From: Scatophagus argus
Taxonomy: Eukaryota; Chordata; Actinopteri; Scatophagidae
Assembly: GCF_020382885.2 (NCBI RefSeq)
Contig: NC_058506.1
Span: 3,844,001 to 3,908,000, forward strand
Direction: 5' to 3'
Length of the DNA stretch: 64,000 nt
Positions 58,901-64,000 of this stretch are shown piece after piece (the stretch's first letter is position 1; the number at the start of each line of letters is the position of its first letter). The translations under genes were made by a program, and so were the position numbers. A model generated the notes under the pieces. It was not told where the DNA came from, searched no databases, and was given only the letters and a program-made list of their open reading frames with translations.

Positions 58901-61900
58901 CATGATTAGTAATGGACTGCGCTTGATAGTTTTCGTTTTTCATTCCTTTTTTTCCCTGAGAATGAAGAAAGCTAGAGAAATAAGATAGCAGAGAAGTTGA
59001 TTACACAGACAAAACGGTTTGAGAACTTTCTACACGCTTTAGCATGCATTATGATAAATGATAGCTGACCTGTCCAAAAAGCATGAAATCTTACAGCTTC
59101 TGAGAGAGTGCACCCATCCAAATGATCATAAACAGGCTAATCTCACTAACTTTGAACGAAATCAGCCTAAATATTTACATACTGGACTGGTAGGTCCCCA
59201 TATTGAGTAAGAATCATGTTTTAAATTTCTGAATCTACAGGTGTTTTTCTATTAATGAGTGCTCTAGAAAAATGATTTGTAACTATTTCAGTAATGGAGT
59301 AGTTGTTCCTGCTTTGTCCTATGTGATGGTAAATTTGAGTTTTAGGGTGTTAGTCAGACAAAACAAGACGTCTGAAGATGTCACTTTTGGGAAACTTAGA
59401 AAATTGTGATAAAAAACCTAATAGTTGCAGCCCTAATAATTTCTAGAGATGAATGTAAGTTATACTTGTGTTAACACTGAACCCTAGAGAAAATGATCAT
59501 TGAATGACTTTGATGTCTGCTTTTTCAGTTTGCAGTTTGTCAGGTCCTAAAGAACTTGCGTCTTCATTTAATTCCTATACCATTTCCTTTTTTTTATGTG
59601 TTTCGACAGGAACCAGAGAGGCTGCATTTGTCTACGCCCTGTCCGCAGCAACCATCAGTCACACCATAGCACGGGCGTGCACTTCTGGAGATTTGCGTCT
59701 GTGCTCCTGTGGTCCTATTCCTGGTCAGATCCTAGAGCCTGGCTATCGCTGGGGTGGCTGCGCTGACAACCTGCAGTACGGTTTGATCATGGGAACCAAG
59801 TTCTCTGATGCTCCCATGAAGATGAAGCGCGCAGGCTCCCATGCCAACAAACTGATGCACCTGCACAACAGCGAAGTTGGGAGACAAGTAAGCTACATGT
59901 TCAAATATTTATTCAAGATGTTGTGTAAAATGTTCTTAAAACTAGACATTGCAGTTTAAATTGTAAATGTATTTGTATAAGAGTTGTATGACTGTCCTGT
60001 ACAAACAGTGAGCACTATCTAACCTCCATGTCCACTGTGCTCTTGTCCAGGTATTGAGAGAGGCATTGGTCATGAAATGTAAATGTCACGGTGTGTCTGG
60101 CTCCTGCTCCATAAGGACCTGTTGGAAAGGCCTGCAAGATCTGAGGGAGATCGCCATGGACCTGAAGACCAAATACCTCTCTGCCACCAAAGTGGTTCAT
60201 CGGCCCATGGGGACGCGTAAGCAGCTGGTACCAAAAGACATTGACATCAGGCCGGTGAGAGAGAACGAACTGGTCTACCTGCAGAGCTCCCCAGACTTCT
60301 GTACCAAGAATGAGAAACAGGGCTCTGTTGGCACACAGGACAGGTGAGACTACCACGTCACATAATTGTGTTTGACTGTCTGAGGAAGGGTGGGACATTG
60401 GGTGCTAATGAGCTTTTTGCTGTTATTAGCATGACTCATATCACCAACCCACACAGCTGACAAATAGGAAATTATCAGTCCTGAAATGTCTGCTCATCCA
60501 GGATGTTGACTCTGGTAAAGTGCTGTCCTGCCTGGTGGTACCGTTTAGTTTGCAAGGCTGCCTGATAACAACCAGCGCCCCCTGAGAGCACTCTGTCTGT
60601 GGCCTGTCTAAGCATGTGTTACTGAAAAGGCCACTGTGACTAGAGTCCTTGTCCCATTATCTGAAAGTGACTAATGCAGTTATTTTTAGGACTGAGTGCA
60701 CTCCAGCTGATATCGATTGGAGAGGTCTACACAAATGGGGAAATAGTTTATGGTTCCTCAAAGAAAAAGGTTAATTTACACCACTGGGCTCCAGTGTTTT
60801 AGTTGGGGCAGTGTTTAAGATAAGAAAATCTTTACTTGTCCCACAAAATGGAAATTGCCTTACTGCTGCTGGCTAGCAGGCAGCAAGAAGCCCATTTGTC
60901 TGAGGGTCTAACTCAGGCTGCAATCTGACTAAATAATGTCCAAGACATAAGGTACAAATATGCAGCACTATCTTCCAAGTTAATTGAATATCCCAGTTTT
61001 CCTAGATATGTTGCAGAGAAAGACAGATCACATCTCAGGCTTGATTATTAAGTTTTGAAATGCATGCAGAAAGCATTTTTAGGATCATTAGTGAGGTTGC
61101 TCAAGTTTCTTTCTTAACACAAATCTAATATGATTCCACCGGTGTTATCCCACTGACCTTTGTGTCAATGCCAGCAGCAAGCAGTTCTGGCTGGTTGTTT
61201 AAACCACTGAGGATAAAAAAGCTCCACAAAATGACACGTGATGTTATTGTATGTTATAAATGTCATACCTCATATGACTGTGATATCATGTGTTCTCAGC
61301 CATAGGCCACTTTACTGATAAGCAGAAAACATGCTTTATGTCAAGGACACTCATGTGCCCAATGCCCAATGTCTGCAGCCAGCCACACACAGTCTGCAAC
61401 ATTAGTGCTTTGTGCCAAATCATGAGGCACGGCTTTGCTGCCATTGCTTGAGCATGTTATGCTGATGCCTGTGTATGAGTATCTGAGATTTTAGATGTGT
61501 TGTATTGATTTTTCCTGTGTGTGCCTAGGCTGATTGTATCAGTAGAACTCTCAAGCCTTCACACATCATAACACTCCATCACCTTGTCACAATATATCGT
61601 GATTTGCTTTTGATTCATGGCCACTTGAGGATAGGTTTTTACAGACTTTGCTCTTGAATTGATGTTGCTGCTGTCTGCCTTGTTAGCTCTGACCCAGTCA
61701 CAAGACAGAGACGAAAGCAGTAAATACTCTTTCTAGAGAATAACGAGACAGTCTGGGACAGGGAAAGTCAATTTTAGCAACTGTTCCTAATGGATTAAGT
61801 GTGATCACTGATGGAAAAAAAGTGTGAAGACTTGCTAAAGAAGCTCATGCTTTGGTCTAAAATTACATTACTGTGCCTCTGCTTAAACCAGCAGATGTGA

Positions 61901-62775
61901 CCCACAGAATGCACAGTGCCGTCTTCTTGCCCCAGTTACAGAACAGCAATGATATAATGAGATCTTGCCCCTGACAAACATAGCCGTGTGGGTTCTGTCT
62001 ATTTCCCAGCTCCCACCGATGTAATAAACCTGTCTTACATTCTCAGTGAGTCTTGTCCCTCCTCCTCCTCCTCCTTCTCCTTCACTCCCACAGCAGCCGT
62101 TAGATCAGTGTCTCCCTCACCGTACTGGTCATTAACACTCTGCCATCATAAAACAATGCAATTATGTGGGGAGAGCCGGCTAAAGAAGGGGAGGGCAGCC
62201 CTGTGTATTCAGTGTAATTTATGGCGGGGTTGTTATCTGCTCATTCAAGATGCCTCAGGCTTCTGAAATGAGAGGCTGAGCATCCAATGCCCAAAGACGA
62301 GCAAACAAAAAGAAAATGAAAGAAAAAAATGTGTGGAAGAAGTACTGCACAAAAGGTTCAAGCACACCGGTCAGTCAAGCACTTTTATAGGACTATTGCG
62401 TTTCCTTCACAGGCTGCACACAGTATTTTAGAATTAAGATGTAAGCTTAAATGTCTTGGCCAGGAAACTGAACTGGAAACAGCAGGTAGTTCAAACCAAA
62501 ATTTGTCTCTGTTTTCTCCATTTCGTTGAGGCAAAAATGTATAGTTATAACACAAAACGAAATGTCAATATTTTCTTTTCTGGTCTGTGCTTTCCTCTAG
62601 GCAGTGCAACAAGACCTCCACCGGCAGTGACAGCTGCGACCTGATGTGCTGCGGCCGTGGATACAACCCGTACACGGAGAAGCTGGTGGAGCGTTGTCAC
62701 TGCAAGTACCACTGGTGCTGCTACGTGACCTGCAAGAAGTGTGAGAGGATCGTGGAGAGATATGTCTGCAAATGA
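55988..62775 (+). CDS. wnt11: Wnt11, secreted non-canonical Wnt ligand
   Basis: Secreted lipid-modified ligand acting through Frizzled in the planar cell polarity/Ca2+ branch; it guides convergent extension and heart and muscle patterning. Exons: 55988-56070, 58021-58265, 59610-59887, 60051-60343 and 62601-62775, totalling 1074 nt or 357 residues (human 354), with five coding exons as in human. Start [11 protein letters not shown] opens a signal peptide ending about VCSG, then IKWLALS and [12 protein letters not shown]. Near-identical blocks to human follow: [35 protein letters not shown], the palmitoleoylation loop [39 protein letters not shown] and [26 protein letters not shown]. All the Wnt Cys blocks look intact. 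Teleosts have two wnt11 paralogues. Linkage to thap12 argues for the direct WNT11 orthologue (once called wnt11r in zebrafish), but I cannot confirm this here. Confidence 0.96.
56071..58020 (+). other. wnt11 intron 2 (after the signal-peptide exon), 1.95 kb
   Basis: Non-coding. No recognisable repeat or RNA. The ORFs inside are short and frameless. Confidence 0.6.
58266..59609 (+). other. wnt11 intron 3, 1.3 kb
   Basis: Non-coding. Donor GTAATG, acceptor TTTCGACAG. The ORF at 58586-58909 has no recognised similarity. Confidence 0.6.
60344..62600 (+). other. wnt11 last intron, 2.26 kb
   Basis: Non-coding. Contains a CTCF-like core on the minus strand at 60574-60588 (plus-strand text agcgccccctgag) and a fragment at about 60805-60875 with the text 'aagataagaaaatctttact' and 'tgtcccacaaaatggaaatt', like the 3' tail of fish LINE/SINE elements. 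Confidence 0.55.
60805..60875. repeat. LINE/SINE 3'-tail-like fragment
   Basis: 'gataagaaaatctttacttg' then 'tcccacaaaatggaaattgc' resembles a widespread fish retroelement tail. Diverged; recognition is from memory. Confidence 0.4.
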
Positions 62776-63580
62776 GTCCCACCAGAAGCCCCCTACTTGT
62801 ACCCAGCCACCCGAGGCTACAGATTAACCAAAGCACTACAATACCAAGAGGGCTTACTTTTGTCTTAAGCTTTAGCATGTGTATCTCAAGGATGGTCTTT
62901 TCTTGTGTCAGTATCATTTTTGTATCAAATCTCCAAACTGCCAATTGGACTTCCAAGCTTTTTCGGCTTCACAAACCTGGATGTGTGGCGACAGCGCCTG
63001 TTTACGTGAAGACCGCCGTCCTCCTGGGTATTTCCTTTTTCTTGTTAATGATTATAAATCCATAACAGGGATACTGAAAGTCTATTTTATTATATCTCTA
63101 GTAAAAAGAAATAATATTGGATTTTATGCTGGAGGAGAGGGATTTTCTTTTCCCCTCACTAGACAGAGACTTATGTTTGGCTTCATTCCTTGGAAATCGA
63201 AGCGTTCTGATGGATCCATGTGGTACTTTTTTAGGTACTATTAACACATTTTTCCTCTGCATTGATGGACAATAGAGGAAAAGGAAACACAAAGGGAATT
63301 TCAAGTACTTTTCAATCATGGAACATTTTTGTGGCTGACGTTTTGGACTCTCACTCGTGTCTTGTGTGGATCTTCACATTGCCTGCATCCCTGTGGATTG
63401 AGAGACGAGCATTAAGGACTGTAAAATGGTGCATTATCTCCTTTATGTCTGACATGCAGTTTAAAATATATTCTATTTTTCATGAGCATATGAGCTGAAC
63501 TCATGGATTTTGTAAACCACTTTTGTGTGGATGTACATACTGTTATTTTGTATACTGAAATAAAGAAAGAAGTATTTATA
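62776..63580 (+). other. wnt11: wnt11 3' UTR
   Basis: From the TGA at 62773-62775 to just past the AATAAA. AT-rich; no conserved hairpin noticed. Confidence 0.65.
63559..63564 (+). terminator. wnt11: wnt11 poly(A) signal AATAAA
   Basis: A perfect AATAAA about 780 nt after the stop. Confidence 0.7.
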
Positions 63581-64000
63581 AAATAATTAAATGATCTTCA
63601 CCATTGTCTTTACACGTGAATTGCATATTTATCTCTTTCTGTGAAATGCAACTGTGTAGTTCATCTTACAGAATTTTGGCAAACACAAATCCATAAGCTC
63701 CAAGCCTAATTATTTTTAAACTGAACAACATTTCCTGTAATTTACTACAAATCTAAGCATTATAAAATAACCACCACATATAGCACAGCGTGGTTGTAAA
63801 TCAGCTTAACACAGTCGGTAATGAGTTGCAGGGTTCAACCTGACAGCCTATTGGGTTCACTCCCTGAATTACCCAAACCCTGGGAAAGTGTTTGTTTGGA
63901 CATTCCACCTCCTCACAAAGGCCATTACAAAGGGATTTTTGTGACTCCTATCACGGCTTTAACACTCAAACACTCATTTGTCTGAGAGCCAGACCTCCAA
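63581..64000. other. sequence downstream of wnt11
   Basis: No gene, repeat or RNA recognised before the window ends. Confidence 0.5.

Overview
This window is vertebrate nuclear DNA, almost certainly from a teleost fish and probably a percomorph. Every gene is a spliced animal gene with short, GT-AG-bounded introns and AATAAA/ATTAAA ends. The proteins are close to human ones but not mammalian, and degenerate dispersed repeats of teleost type sit in introns and gaps. There is nothing bacterial or viral here and no CRISPR array. Exon boundaries were read by hand from splice sites, reading phase and remembered human family members. No database search was run.

Layout, left to right. (1) 1-3831, minus strand: the 5' ten coding exons of a glb1l2-type beta-galactosidase-like gene, cut by the window edge. 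(2) 5.3-14.5 kb, plus: ei24, complete, 340 residues. (3) 15.1-23.4 kb, plus: stt3a, complete, 705 residues. (4) 27.06-23.64 kb, minus: ckap2, complete, 594 residues, converging on stt3a. (5) 28.4-32.9 kb, plus: a THAP12 gene of normal form, 717 residues. (6) 34.2-45.9 kb, plus: a second THAP12-type gene in which the small linker exon plus the large body exon occur four times in tandem. One open frame runs through all splice junctions and predicts about 2445 residues. (7) A gap of about 8 kb without a recognised gene. (8) 53.7-63.6 kb, plus: wnt11, complete, 357 residues, with a long first intron.

Gene order thap12-wnt11 in the same orientation matches human 11q13.5 as I remember it. ei24, stt3a and glb1l2 correspond to human 11q24-q25, and ckap2 to 13q14. 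The genes do not form one pathway. ei24 and stt3a act at the endoplasmic reticulum, ckap2 at the mitotic spindle, the THAP12 proteins are domesticated-transposase proteins (the human one is linked to P58IPK/PKR control), and wnt11 is a secreted signal.

The most unusual object is the second THAP12-type gene. Its duplicated two-exon unit is phase-neutral, each internal copy ends in a donor site where the ancestor had a stop codon, and the last copy is shortened at both ends, perhaps by a one-base slip in an A5 run. Also notable are a Glu-to-Asp change at the catalytic nucleophile position of the beta-galactosidase-like protein, a GC-AG intron in stt3a, a near-ERSE element upstream of stt3a, a cluster of GATA sites in wnt11 intron 1, and a 15-bp perfect hairpin inside the THAP12-type array.
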